Shown here: positions 23,910 through 32,198 of the stretch, in pieces
How positions within the stretch are numbered: position 1 is the first letter of the stretch
Layout: each line of letters opens with the position of its first letter
Translations under genes and position numbers: made by a program
Notes under the pieces: generated by a model
Told to the model about the DNA's origin: nothing
The model's input: the letters and a program-made list of their open reading frames with translations, nothing else
Databases searched by the model: none
NCBI GenBank assembly: GCA_030066795.1
Contig: JASJAW010000033.1
Span: forward strand, 1 to 33,771
Length of the DNA: 33,771 bases
Origin: Dinoroseobacter sp.
GTDB taxonomy: Bacteria > Pseudomonadota > Alphaproteobacteria > Rhodobacterales > Rhodobacteraceae
Direction: 5' to 3'

Positions 23910-26825
23910 TCAGCTTCCTTTCGCCACCAGTGCCATTTCCAGAACCCGTGCGACATGAAGGGCCGCGCGTTCTGTTCCGTCCTTGATTTGGTGACGACAG
24001 GACGTCCCGTCCGCCACGATGATCGCGTTCTCGGGTGCTTTGCGCACTGCCGGTAAAAGGTCCAACTCCGCCATCTTAAGCGAGGTTTCTAGCGTATCTT
24101 TGCCGTATCCAAAAGCCCCGGCCATTCCGCAGCAGCTTGTCTCAACCATCTCAAGCTCTTGGTCCGGAATCGTTCTGAGCGCTTTTTGGACCGCGCCCAT
24201 CACGTTGTGGGCTTTCTGATGGCAATGGCCGTGGAGCAAAACCGGACGCTCCAGCGCCATGAGGGCAGGGGGTGTTTCGAGGGTCACAAAATACTCCTCA
24301 AACATCTTGGCATGCTCCGCCACAAGCTGAGCGTCCGCGCCGGGAACCAGCGCGGGAATCTCATCGCGAAGTGTCAGCAGAGACGACGGCTCCAGCCCAA
24401 CAATCGGCACGCCTTTCGCGGCGTAAGGCGTCAGTGCGGCCAAAAGGCGCCTGGCCTCAATACGCGCTTCCTCGACCAGCCCAACCGCCAGCATGGTTCG
24501 CCCGCATTCAAGCGATCGGCCACCGTCGACGGGCGTGGCCACCTTCACCTTGAGCCCGGCGGCTTTCAGAACCCGGCCCGCCGCGCGCAGGTTCTCCGGC
24601 TCGAAGTAGCGGTTGAACACATCGGCAAAGAGCACGACATCCGGATCGGTGTCAGTGAATTCAGTGTCTTTGAAAGGCTTCGATGCCCATTCCGGCAGTT
24701 TCCGGCTGGCTGCAAATCCAGTCATACCTTCGGTCAGTTTCGCTGCGCCGGGTACCCAGTTCCGCATATTGGCAAGCCACGGAACCTTTGCCACATAGGG
24801 CGCATAGCGGGGCATGTAGCCCACAAGCTTGTCATGAAGGCTCAGCCCGTTCTTCTCCGCTCGCGCTGCCAGAACCTCGATCTTCATCCGGGCCATATCC
24901 ACGCCGGTCGGACATTCGCGCTTGCACCCTTTGCAGGAGACACAGAGCTTCATCGTCTCCGCCATGTCATCGGAGGCCAGCGCATCCGGCCCCAACTGAC
25001 CTGTGATTGCCAACCGAAGGGAGTTCGCGCGCCCCCGAACGACGTCCCGCTCGTTCCGCGTCACGCGGTAGGACGGGCACATCACCCCGCCTTTCAGCTT
25101 CCGGCACGCGCCGTTGTTGTTACACATCTCGATGGCGCCCTGAAATCCGCCACCCTTGCCGGGCCAGTCGGACCAATCTAGCTTGGTCTTGAGATCCTTC
25201 GCCTCGTAATCGGGGCCATAGCGGAACAGGCGCCGGTCATCCATTTTCGGCGGCTGTACGATTTTATTGGGGTTGAATACGCGGTTCGGATCAAATCGAT
25301 CCTTCACTTCGTTGAACGACGCGACCATCTGCGGGCCGAACATCTTTTCGTGGAACTCCGACCGCACGATCCCGTCGCCATGCTCCCCCGAATGGGAGCC
25401 TTTGTACTTTGCAACGAGGTCAAAGCATTCCTCCGCAATCGCCCGCATGGTTTTGACGTCTTTGTCGAGCTTCATGTTCAGCACGGGACGGACATGCAAA
25501 CAGCCGACGGAGGCGTGCGCATACCAAGTCCCCTTCGTGCCATGTTTCTCGAAGATATCTGTGAGCCCGGAGGTGTATTCGGCGAGATCGGGCAGTTCGA
25601 CCGCGCAATCCTCCACGAAAGAGACAGGTTTCCCCTCCTGCTTCATCGACATCATGATGTTGAGGCCGGATTTCCGCAGCTCGCCGATATCCGCCTGCAA
25701 GCGCGCATCGGTCACGCCCACCGCGCCGCCCCAGGCCTCGCCCTCGCCTTTGAAGGAAAAGCCTATATCGCCCATCGCCTCTTCCAACTCTCGTAGCTTG
25801 GCAGCGTTCGCGGCGCCGGACCCTTCATCGAATTCTACGAGCAGCAAAGCCGCTGGTTCGCCGACAACGAATTCTTCGATGGTCTTGCGGAACAGCGGAA
25901 TATCGCGCGCGAGCGCAATCATCGTGTCATCGACCAGTTCCACGGCGGCGGGTTTCAGCTTCACCAGATGCTGTGATGCGTCCATCGCCTTGTAGAAGGT
26001 CGGGAAATGGCAGACGCCCATCACCTTCGTGCCCTGCACCGGCGACAGCTTCAGCTCGATCGCAGTAAAGTAGGACAGCGTGCCTTCCGAACCAACCAGC
26101 AGGTGGGACATGTTATTGACGGTATGGTCGGGTGTCAGCGCGTCGATGTTATACCCGCCCACACGTCGTATGATGTTGGGGAATCGCGCGGCAATCTCCG
26201 CCTGTTCCCGCTCCCCCAGTGCCAACATTTCAGCAATCAGGGCGGAGGTCGAATCGTTCGCGGGCGCCGTGTTTCGGTCCGTTGGGCCGAAGGAGGCCTT
26301 GGTGCCATCGGCCATGATCGCGTCGATCGACAGTACGTTGTCGCGCATCGTGCCATAGCGCAGGGACCGCCCGCCGCAGGAGTTGTTGCCCGCCATCCCG
26401 CCGATGGTTGCGCGCGATGACGTAGAGACATCGACCGGGAACCACAGTCCATGCGGCTTTAGCGCTCTGTTCAGTTCGTCCAAGACGATGCCCGGCTGAA
26501 CAACACAGCGCCGGTTCTCTACATCCAGTTCCAGTATCTTGTTGAAATACTTGGAGTTGTCGATGACGAGCGAGTGGTTCACTGTCTGCCCGCATTGCGA
26601 CGTGCCGCCCCCGCGCGGCAGGATCGAGGCTCCGATTTCTCGCGCGGTACCGATGGAAGTTTCGATGTCAGCGATCGTTTTTGGGATCACCACGCCAGTG
26701 GGCGTCATCTGGTAAATCGAGGCATCGGTCGAATAACGGCCACGCGAAAACGCATCAAACAGCAGCTCGCCTTCGATGTTTCCACGCAGCCGATCGGCGA
26801 TCGGCGACTTCTCCATCAAACCCAT
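23910..26825 (-). CDS. FAD/Fe-S D-2-hydroxyacid dehydrogenase (YdiJ/DLD type)
   Basis: The 971-residue fusion has an FAD-binding PCMH domain (ILPRGGGTSQCGQTVNHSLV; VDVSTSSRATIGGMAGNNSC; LLVGSEGTLSYFTAIELKLS), an FAD-oxidase C domain (HASVGCLHVRPVLNMK, SGEHGDGIVRSEF), then a ferredoxin-like 4Fe-4S region (CVSCKGCKRECPTGVD) and CCG domains (LLHGHCHQKA, VETSCCGMAGAFG). Relatives of this length, such as E. coli YdiJ, oxidise D-2-hydroxyglutarate; others oxidise D-lactate or glycolate, passing electrons to a membrane or flavoprotein acceptor. The exact substrate is not evident. GGGAG precedes the ATG. It is divergent from the aminotransferase-TRAP operon and cotranscribed with gntR. Confidence 0.9.
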   Translation of the reverse strand: MGLMEKSPIADRLRGNIEGELLFDAFSRGRYSTDASIYQMTPTGVVIPKTIADIETSIGTAREIGASILPRGGGTSQCGQTVNHSLVIDNSKYFNKILELDVENRRCVVQPGIVLDELNRALKPHGLWFPVDVSTSSRATIGGMAGNNSCGGRSLRYGTMRDNVLSIDAIMADGTKASFGPTDRNTAPANDSTSALIAEMLALGEREQAEIAARFPNIIRRVGGYNIDALTPDHTVNNMSHLLVGSEGTLSYFTAIELKLSPVQGTKVMGVCHFPTFYKAMDASQHLVKLKPAAVELVDDTMIALARDIPLFRKTIEEFVVGEPAALLLVEFDEGSGAANAAKLRELEEAMGDIGFSFKGEGEAWGGAVGVTDARLQADIGELRKSGLNIMMSMKQEGKPVSFVEDCAVELPDLAEYTSGLTDIFEKHGTKGTWYAHASVGCLHVRPVLNMKLDKDVKTMRAIAEECFDLVAKYKGSHSGEHGDGIVRSEFHEKMFGPQMVASFNEVKDRFDPNRVFNPNKIVQPPKMDDRRLFRYGPDYEAKDLKTKLDWSDWPGKGGGFQGAIEMCNNNGACRKLKGGVMCPSYRVTRNERDVVRGRANSLRLAITGQLGPDALASDDMAETMKLCVSCKGCKRECPTGVDMARMKIEVLAARAEKNGLSLHDKLVGYMPRYAPYVAKVPWLANMRNWVPGAAKLTEGMTGFAASRKLPEWASKPFKDTEFTDTDPDVVLFADVFNRYFEPENLRAAGRVLKAAGLKVKVATPVDGGRSLECGRTMLAVGLVEEARIEARRLLAALTPYAAKGVPIVGLEPSSLLTLRDEIPALVPGADAQLVAEHAKMFEEYFVTLETPPALMALERPVLLHGHCHQKAHNVMGAVQKALRTIPDQELEMVETSCCGMAGAFGYGKDTLETSLKMAELDLLPAVRKAPENAIIVADGTSCRHQIKDGTERAALHVARVLEMALVAKGS

Positions 26826-26854
26826 GCACCACTCCCAAATTTTTTGTTGACTGG

Positions 26855-26870
26855 ATTATGAATTCATAAT
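26855..26870. promoter_or_regulatory. Perfect 16-bp palindrome in divergent promoter
   Basis: ATTATGAATTCATAAT is fully self-complementary and lies between the divergent dehydrogenase and aminotransferase genes, 30 bp from the first and about 100 bp from the second. FCD-type GntR regulators bind short palindromes in such positions, so I infer that the neighbouring GntR protein uses it. Confidence 0.6.
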
Positions 26871-26972
26871 TCTTTATACGCAACATCCAATACGCCCTCG
26901 GTTGCATTGCGTTCTGCCTAACAGCGCCATGTCAGCCAAGCGGCAGACATATAGTGGGGGGAGTGAACCACG

Positions 26973-28160
26973 ATGCGTAAAGCCGGACGCCATTTCTTGC
27001 AGATCCCGGGGCCAAGTGCAGTGCCAGATCGCATTTTGCGTGCGATCAGCATGCAGACGATCGACCATCGTGGACCTGATTTTGCGGAGGTGGGCCAAAA
27101 GTCACTCGCGGGCATGAAGTCAATCTTCAAGACTGAGCAGAACGTCTTCATCTTCCCGTCCTCCGGAACCGGCGCTTGGGAAGCAGCGCTCGTAAATACC
27201 ACATCGCCCGGCGACAAAGTGCTCATGTATGAAACGGGTCACTTCGCAACGCTTTGGCAGAAGATGGCGAAGAAAATTGGCCTGAACCCTGAATTCATCG
27301 AAGGCGACTGGCGCGGCGGAGCAGATCCGCAAGCCATTGAAGATCGCCTTCGTGCCGACACCACTCACGAGATTAAAGCCGTCTGTGTTGTTCATAACGA
27401 AACGTCGACTGGCTCCGTTTCTCCGATTGCGGAGGTGCGCAAGGCAATTGATGCCGCGGGTCACCCGGCGCTTTTGATGGTGGACTCGATATCCGGCCTC
27501 GCCTCCGTCGATTTCAGATTTGACGAGTGGGGCGTGGATGTCTGCGTCTCTGGATCACAAAAGGGTCTGATGCTTCCGCCGGGCCTGAGCTTCAACGCCG
27601 CCAGCGATCGGGCGCTGGAAGTGTCGAAAACGGCCACCATGCAACGGTCTTACTGGGATTGGCAGGATATGCTCGGCCCCAACTCGACCGGTTACTTTCC
27701 GTACACCCCCGGGACAAACCTCCTCTACGGCCTAAATGAAGCGATAGACATGCTTCATGAGGAGGGGCTGGAGAATGTCTTCGAACGCCATCAACGGCAC
27801 GGGCGCGCTACACGCGCGACTGTCCGGGCTTGGGGGCTTGAAGTTCTTTGCGCGCAGCAAGGCCAGGAGAGCGGCGTTTTGACGGCGGTGATGATGCCGG
27901 AAGGTCATTCAGCCGATGCATTCCGTGCCACCACGCTGGAGCATTACGACATCTCGCTTGGTAACGGGCTGAGCAAAGTTGCCGACAAAGTGTTCCGCAT
28001 CGGTCACTTGGGAGACTTCAACGACCTGATGCTGATGGCCACGCTTTCGGGAGTGGAAATGGGCCTCGCCAAAGCGGGTGTTCCGCATAACGAGGGCGGC
28101 ATCATGGCCGCCATGGAACACCTTAAGACGACCGAGGCGCCACGCCTCGCTGCTGAATAA
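26973..28160 (+). CDS. Class V aminotransferase (serine/aspartate-glyoxylate type)
   Basis: The 395-residue PLP enzyme belongs to the serine/alanine-glyoxylate aminotransferase family. It begins with LQIPGPSAVPDRILRAI, then FIFPSSGTGAWEAALVNT for PLP-phosphate binding, MVDSISGLASVDFRFDEWGV with the ring-contacting Asp, and the Schiff-base Lys197 in SGSQKGLMLPPG. A C-terminal RIGHLGDFNDLMLM carries the carboxylate-binding Arg. The family includes BhcA of the beta-hydroxyaspartate cycle (aspartate-glyoxylate), but its partner genes bhcB, bhcC and bhcD are not here. A GGGGGAG site precedes the ATG. It leads the TRAP operon; a role in disposing of a 2-oxoacid made by the dehydrogenase is inferred. 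Confidence 0.88.
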   Translation: MRKAGRHFLQIPGPSAVPDRILRAISMQTIDHRGPDFAEVGQKSLAGMKSIFKTEQNVFIFPSSGTGAWEAALVNTTSPGDKVLMYETGHFATLWQKMAKKIGLNPEFIEGDWRGGADPQAIEDRLRADTTHEIKAVCVVHNETSTGSVSPIAEVRKAIDAAGHPALLMVDSISGLASVDFRFDEWGVDVCVSGSQKGLMLPPGLSFNAASDRALEVSKTATMQRSYWDWQDMLGPNSTGYFPYTPGTNLLYGLNEAIDMLHEEGLENVFERHQRHGRATRATVRAWGLEVLCAQQGQESGVLTAVMMPEGHSADAFRATTLEHYDISLGNGLSKVADKVFRIGHLGDFNDLMLMATLSGVEMGLAKAGVPHNEGGIMAAMEHLKTTEAPRLAAE

Positions 28161-28200
28161 CCAAAGAAGAAATCGGACATAAACCAGGGAGGAATATCCG

Positions 28201-29181
28201 ATGAAAGTGAAGACCATGCTTCTGGGCGCAACCGTAGCGGCCACGCTGCCGCTGTCGGCAATGGCCGCAGATCTGACATTGCGTTTTGGCCATGTCGGCG
28301 CACCCGGCTCGCTGTTTGAAGCCTCTGTGAATGCGTTCGCAGAGTGCGCAAACGGCAAGCTTGGTGATGCCGCCGAAGTGCAGACATTTGGCGCGAGCCA
28401 GCTTGGTAACGACCGCGAGATGCTTCAGAAACTGAAGCTGGGTCAGGTGCATATGTCCCTGCCGTCGTCCGTGATGTCCTCGGTCGCGCCCGAGTTCGGT
28501 ATCTTCGAGATGCCCTACATCATCCGTGACCGCGAGCACATGAAGCGCGTACAAGGCGCTCTGGGCGACAAGTTCCAGGAAGCTGCGCTCAGCCAAGGCT
28601 ACCGCATCATTGGTTACATGGAAAACGGCTTCCGCCATATCACCAACAACGTGCGTCCGATCAATACACCTGAAGATCTTGCAGGCGTGAAGCTGCGGAC
28701 GCCGAATGGCGAGTGGCGCGTCAAGATGTTCCAGCAGTACGGTGCGAACCCGACCCCGATGTCTTTCTCGGAAGTGTTCACCGCGCTGCAGACCAAGGTC
28801 ATCGACGGTCAGGAAAATCCTTACGCTCAGATCGCGTCGGCGAAGTTCCAGGAAGTGCAGGAGTATCTGTCGATCACCGGGCACGTGTACACGCCGGCTT
28901 ATGTCGTGGTGGCAGAGAACCAGTGGCAGGGTTGGCCTGAAGACGTGCGCGCAGCGCTGGAAGCTTGCGGCACTGAAACGCAGGACACTGTCTATGAGAT
29001 CGCAGCGAACCTCGAAACCGAGCTTCTCGGTGTAATCAAAGACGCGGGCGTAAACGTGAACGAGGCGGACAAAGCGGCTTTCGTCGCAGCCTCCGGACCG
29101 ATCTATGAAGAATTCGCCGCCACCGTCGATGGCGCCGCGGAAATGATCGAAACCGTTCAGTCCCTGGCTGAAGGGTCATAA
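28201..29181 (+). CDS. dctP: TRAP transporter substrate-binding protein, DctP family
   Basis: The 326-residue product starts with a signal peptide (MKVKTMLLGATVAATLPLSA, cleavage after AMA) and continues as a DctP-type periplasmic binding protein: LTLRFGHVGAPGSLFEASVN, then GVKLRTPNGEWRVKMFQ with the conserved Arg that salt-bridges the substrate carboxylate, and SEVFTALQTKVIDGQENP. It captures an organic acid in the periplasm for the DctQ-DctM membrane unit. A CAGGGAGG site lies upstream. It is 40 bp behind the aminotransferase gene. The ligand cannot be assigned from sequence. Confidence 0.93.
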   Translation: MKVKTMLLGATVAATLPLSAMAADLTLRFGHVGAPGSLFEASVNAFAECANGKLGDAAEVQTFGASQLGNDREMLQKLKLGQVHMSLPSSVMSSVAPEFGIFEMPYIIRDREHMKRVQGALGDKFQEAALSQGYRIIGYMENGFRHITNNVRPINTPEDLAGVKLRTPNGEWRVKMFQQYGANPTPMSFSEVFTALQTKVIDGQENPYAQIASAKFQEVQEYLSITGHVYTPAYVVVAENQWQGWPEDVRAALEACGTETQDTVYEIAANLETELLGVIKDAGVNVNEADKAAFVAASGPIYEEFAATVDGAAEMIETVQSLAEGS

Positions 29182-29195
29182 TCTACCTCCCTGGG

Positions 29196-29236
29196 GGGCT
29201 GCCCGGCTCGCGGGCGGCCCTTCCGGGCTTCCCGGA
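29196..29236 (+). promoter_or_regulatory. Two intercistronic hairpins between dctP and dctQ
   Basis: GGGCTGCCCG/CGGGCGGCCC forms a 10-bp stem with one G-U and a 5-base loop at 29196-29220; TCCGGG-CTT-CCCGGA follows at 29222-29236. There is no U-run, so I read them as mRNA-stabilising or partial-attenuation structures that would give more binding protein than membrane subunits. Confidence 0.6.
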
Positions 29237-29283
29237 CAATCCAGAAACAGATTGTTGGCGTTCCTCAACGCCGCAGATCATTG

Positions 29284-29850
29284 ATGCCTAAAGACTACGG
29301 ATCCTCTATGCTCTCCCAGCTAAAAGCAGTCCTTGAGACTCTTCTGGAATGGTTCGTCATCTTCCTGATGGTGCTCCTGACCTTCGTTGTAATCGTTGCC
29401 GTTTTGTGGCGGCTCGCAGGCTCCAGCTTCAGCTGGTATGACGAGGTGGCCGCCATCCTGCTGGCATGGATTACATATTATGGAGCAGCTCTCGCGGCGC
29501 TGCGTCGCCGCCATATCGGCTTCGACAGCGTTCTGCTGTCGATCCCCATGCCAGCGCGCATGTGGGCTGTAGCGTTTGCCGAAGCCGTCACCGCTGGGTT
29601 CTTCATCCTACTCGCATGGTCAGGGTTCACAGTCCTGAAGGTCATGACAGGAATGAGCCTGATTTCACTAACCTGGGTGCCTGTCACCTTTACCCAATCA
29701 GTGATCCCCATCGGTGCGGTGCTCTTCCTCATCTGCCAGGCGCTTAGCCTTCCCGATTACTGGCGAACGACGGCGTCCGGAGTTTCGCTGGAGCACGCTG
29801 AGATCGAGGAAGAGGTTGAGCATGAAATGAAAAAAGCGGGGAACGCCTGA
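29284..29850 (+). CDS. dctQ: TRAP transporter small membrane subunit, DctQ family
   Basis: The product of about 188 residues has four transmembrane helices typical of DctQ: LEWFVIFLMVLLTFVVIVAV, a second spanning AAILLAWITYYGAALAALRR with the conserved basic loop RRRHIGFDSVL after it, a third (VTAGFFILLAWSGFTVL) and a fourth (TQSVIPIGAVLFLICQALSL). The C-terminus is acidic and cytoplasmic. Start choice is open: ATG at 29284 or at 29308 (MLSQLKAV); neither has a strong ribosome site. The stop overlaps the dctM ATG by one base. Confidence 0.9.
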   Translation: MPKDYGSSMLSQLKAVLETLLEWFVIFLMVLLTFVVIVAVLWRLAGSSFSWYDEVAAILLAWITYYGAALAALRRRHIGFDSVLLSIPMPARMWAVAFAEAVTAGFFILLAWSGFTVLKVMTGMSLISLTWVPVTFTQSVIPIGAVLFLICQALSLPDYWRTTASGVSLEHAEIEEEVEHEMKKAGNA

Positions 29851-31130
29851 TGCTGATGTTCGGAATATTCGTGGCAATGGTGGCAATGATTTGCCTGAAC
29901 ATCCCAATTGCCGTGGCGCTGGCCGTATCCGCTATCTTCGGCCTGATCGTGATGGAAGGGACCGGCGCACTCGTGACCGTTGCGCTGGATATGTACAACG
30001 GATCGACCAAGTTCTCCCTGATCGCGATCCCGATGTTTGTACTGGCAGGCGCTATCATGAACGCGGGCGGTATCACGGACCGACTGATCAACTTCGTTTC
30101 GGCCATTATTGGTTTTGTGCGCGGTGGTCTGGCGATGGTGAACATCGGCGTGTCGCTGTTCTTCGCTGAGATTTCTGGTTCCGCTGTTGCAGACGTGGCT
30201 GCGATGGGTTCCGTTCTTATTCCTCAGATGAAGAAGCGTGGCTATGGCGGGCCGCTGTCTGCAGCCGTAACGTCATCATCGGCATCACTGGCGATCATCA
30301 TTCCGCCCTCGATACCGATGATCCTCTACGCAACGTCCGCCAATGTCTCGGTGGAGCAATTGTTCGTCGCTGGTGTTGTACCGGGTCTGATGGGGGCCGC
30401 GGGTCTGATGCTTGTCGCGCATATCTTCGCGCGTCGCTACAACCTCCCAACCGAAGAGGCCTTCAACTTCAAGCGCCTGCGCGAGACCTTTGTTGACGCG
30501 CTGCCTGCTTTCGCACTGCCGGTTATTATTCTTGGCGGTATCTTCGGTGGGTTCGTCACGGCAACGGAAGCGGCCGGTCTCGCAGTGCTCGCCGCCATCG
30601 CCGTGAGCCTCTACTACCGCCAGGTGGACCTGAGGCACCTTAAGAACGCGATGTTAGACGGTGGTATGCAGACCGCGGTTGTGATGGTGCTGGTTGCGGC
30701 TTCGGTTGTGATGGGCGGTTTCCTGACCCGGGCTCAGGTCCCACAGGACATTGCGCAGGGCATCCTGAACATCACCGATAACAAGTGGATCATCCTGTTG
30801 ATCCTGAACTTCTTCTTCCTGATCATCGGCTTCTTTCTGCACTCGGCAGCCGCCATCATTCTGGTTGTTCCGATCGTTATCCCATTGATCGTAGCAGCCG
30901 ATATCAACCCGATCCACTTTGGTCTGGTCGTGACGCTGAACCTCGCAATTGGTCAGCAAACGCCGCCGGTGGCTTCGGTTCTGATCACGGCCTGTGCAGT
31001 GGCGCGTGCCAATATCTGGGAGGTGTCCAAGGTCAACATCTGGTTCATTCTGGTCCTGCTGACTGTGCTCCTGATGTGTACCTACATACCGTCGATCCCG
31101 CTCTTCCTTGTTGAGTACTTCTACGGATGA
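29850..31130 (+). CDS. dctM: TRAP transporter large permease subunit, DctM family
   Basis: The 426-residue product is a full-length DctM with about 12 hydrophobic segments. Family features include IPMFVLAGAIMNAGGITDRL near the N-terminus, SLFFAEISGSAVADVAAMGS with the Na+-site loop, and SSASLAIIIPPSIPMILYA plus its second-repeat counterpart near ATEAAGLAVLAAIAVSLYY. It forms the Na+-driven elevator that moves the substrate delivered by DctP. It is coupled to dctQ by a TGATG-like overlap and to the next gene by ATGA. Confidence 0.94.
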   Translation: MLMFGIFVAMVAMICLNIPIAVALAVSAIFGLIVMEGTGALVTVALDMYNGSTKFSLIAIPMFVLAGAIMNAGGITDRLINFVSAIIGFVRGGLAMVNIGVSLFFAEISGSAVADVAAMGSVLIPQMKKRGYGGPLSAAVTSSSASLAIIIPPSIPMILYATSANVSVEQLFVAGVVPGLMGAAGLMLVAHIFARRYNLPTEEAFNFKRLRETFVDALPAFALPVIILGGIFGGFVTATEAAGLAVLAAIAVSLYYRQVDLRHLKNAMLDGGMQTAVVMVLVAASVVMGGFLTRAQVPQDIAQGILNITDNKWIILLILNFFFLIIGFFLHSAAAIILVVPIVIPLIVAADINPIHFGLVVTLNLAIGQQTPPVASVLITACAVARANIWEVSKVNIWFILVLLTVLLMCTYIPSIPLFLVEYFYG

Positions 31131-31903
31131 CAGACGAGCTTCTGAGTGAAGAGAAAAACGGCACCCTTTGGGTGTCGTTCAACCGTCCTCAAGCCCGCAA
31201 CGCACTGACCTTCGCCATGTATGAAGGACTGGCCGAGACCTGCGCGACGGCCCATGAGCGAGAGGGCATCCGCGCTATTGTCGTGAAGGGCGAGGGTGGC
31301 AAGGCCTTCGCTGCGGGCACCGACATGACCCAGTTTCGCAGCTTCAACAAACCGCAGGATGCGTTGGATTACGAGGCACGGATCGAAGCCGTTCTGACCG
31401 CGATAGAAACCTGCAGACTACCCACTATTGCAGCAATTCACGGGGCGTGTACGGGTGGTGGTGCCTCGATCGCGGCGGTCTGCGATCTGCGCATCGCAAG
31501 CGATAGTCTGAAGTTCGGATTTCCCATCGCCCGGACACTTGGTAATTGCCTTTCTGCTGGGAACCTCGCCCGCCTGTCCGAACTACTGGGCGCGGGCCGT
31601 GTTCGCGAGATGCTTTTTACGGCACGCCTCATACGGTCGGACGAAGCGCTGCAGGTGGGGCTAATCAGCCAGCGCCTCGAAGGCGAAGAGGCACTTCTTT
31701 CGCGGGCCGCTGACCTAGCAGCGCAAGTTGGCGCAATGGCGCCGCTGACCTTGCGAGCGACGAAAGAAGCTCTGCGCCGGAACCGGGCATCCACGCAGGT
31801 TGAGGACGCCGACCTGATCGAAATGACCTATATGAGCGCGGATTTTAAGGAAGGCATGGAGGCGTTTCTCGCAAAAAGGCCCCCCAGCTGGACGGGGCGC
31901 TGA
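31127..31903 (+). CDS. Enoyl-CoA hydratase/isomerase family protein
   Basis: The 258-residue crotonase-fold protein has the oxyanion-hole segments GKAFAAGTDMTQF and IHGACTGGGASIAAVCDLRI. Of the two hydratase glutamates, the second is kept (VREMLFTARLI), but the position of the first lies in FGFPIARTLGN, which has no Glu, so simple hydration is doubtful and isomerase, lyase or hydrolase activity is possible. The ATG overlaps the dctM stop by 4 bp, so it is part of the TRAP operon and may act on a CoA ester derived from the imported acid. Confidence 0.88.
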   Translation: MTDELLSEEKNGTLWVSFNRPQARNALTFAMYEGLAETCATAHEREGIRAIVVKGEGGKAFAAGTDMTQFRSFNKPQDALDYEARIEAVLTAIETCRLPTIAAIHGACTGGGASIAAVCDLRIASDSLKFGFPIARTLGNCLSAGNLARLSELLGAGRVREMLFTARLIRSDEALQVGLISQRLEGEEALLSRAADLAAQVGAMAPLTLRATKEALRRNRASTQVEDADLIEMTYMSADFKEGMEAFLAKRPPSWTGR

Positions 31904-32042
31904 TCCCATTCCGTCCCGTTCGTAAAACACCAGTTCTGTGGGCCAAGAACGGCGTAGAAGCCAGACCGCCTTTGAGGGCTTGGAGTCCAAATTAGAGCCG
32001 TGACAGCCTGCGACGCTGCAGATATGACTCGGTCGACAAACT

Positions 32043-32119
32043 GGCCCCGTGGCTCAACTGGATAGAGCAGCCCCCTCCTAAGGGGCAGGTTGCAGGTTCG
32101 AATCCTGCCGGGGTCGCCA
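32043..32119 (+). tRNA. tRNA-Arg (anticodon CCT)
   Basis: The 77 bases fold into a cloverleaf: acceptor GGCCCCG paired with CGGGGTC, D-arm GCTC/GAGC, anticodon stem GCCCC/GGGGC around CTCCTAA (anticodon CCT, reading AGG), T-arm GCAGG-TTCGAAT-CCTGC, and encoded CCA. A tyrosine integrase gene faces its 3' end, which marks it as an integration site. Confidence 0.96.
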
Positions 32120-32198
32120 TTCTACTTTTCCACGTAATTATATCCTTTTTTACAGTGACTTGCAGATGTGTGTCCCTTTTGGGGGATCTTGTGTCCCA

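Noticed and set aside
24159..25181. Long plus-strand frame of 340 codons
   Set aside because: It is antisense to the Fe-S dehydrogenase, a typical shadow in GC-rich coding DNA with many His, Arg and Pro.
26973..28160. BhcA and a beta-hydroxyaspartate cycle locus
   Set aside because: The aminotransferase could be BhcA-like, but no aldolase, dehydratase or imine reductase gene of that cycle is nearby.
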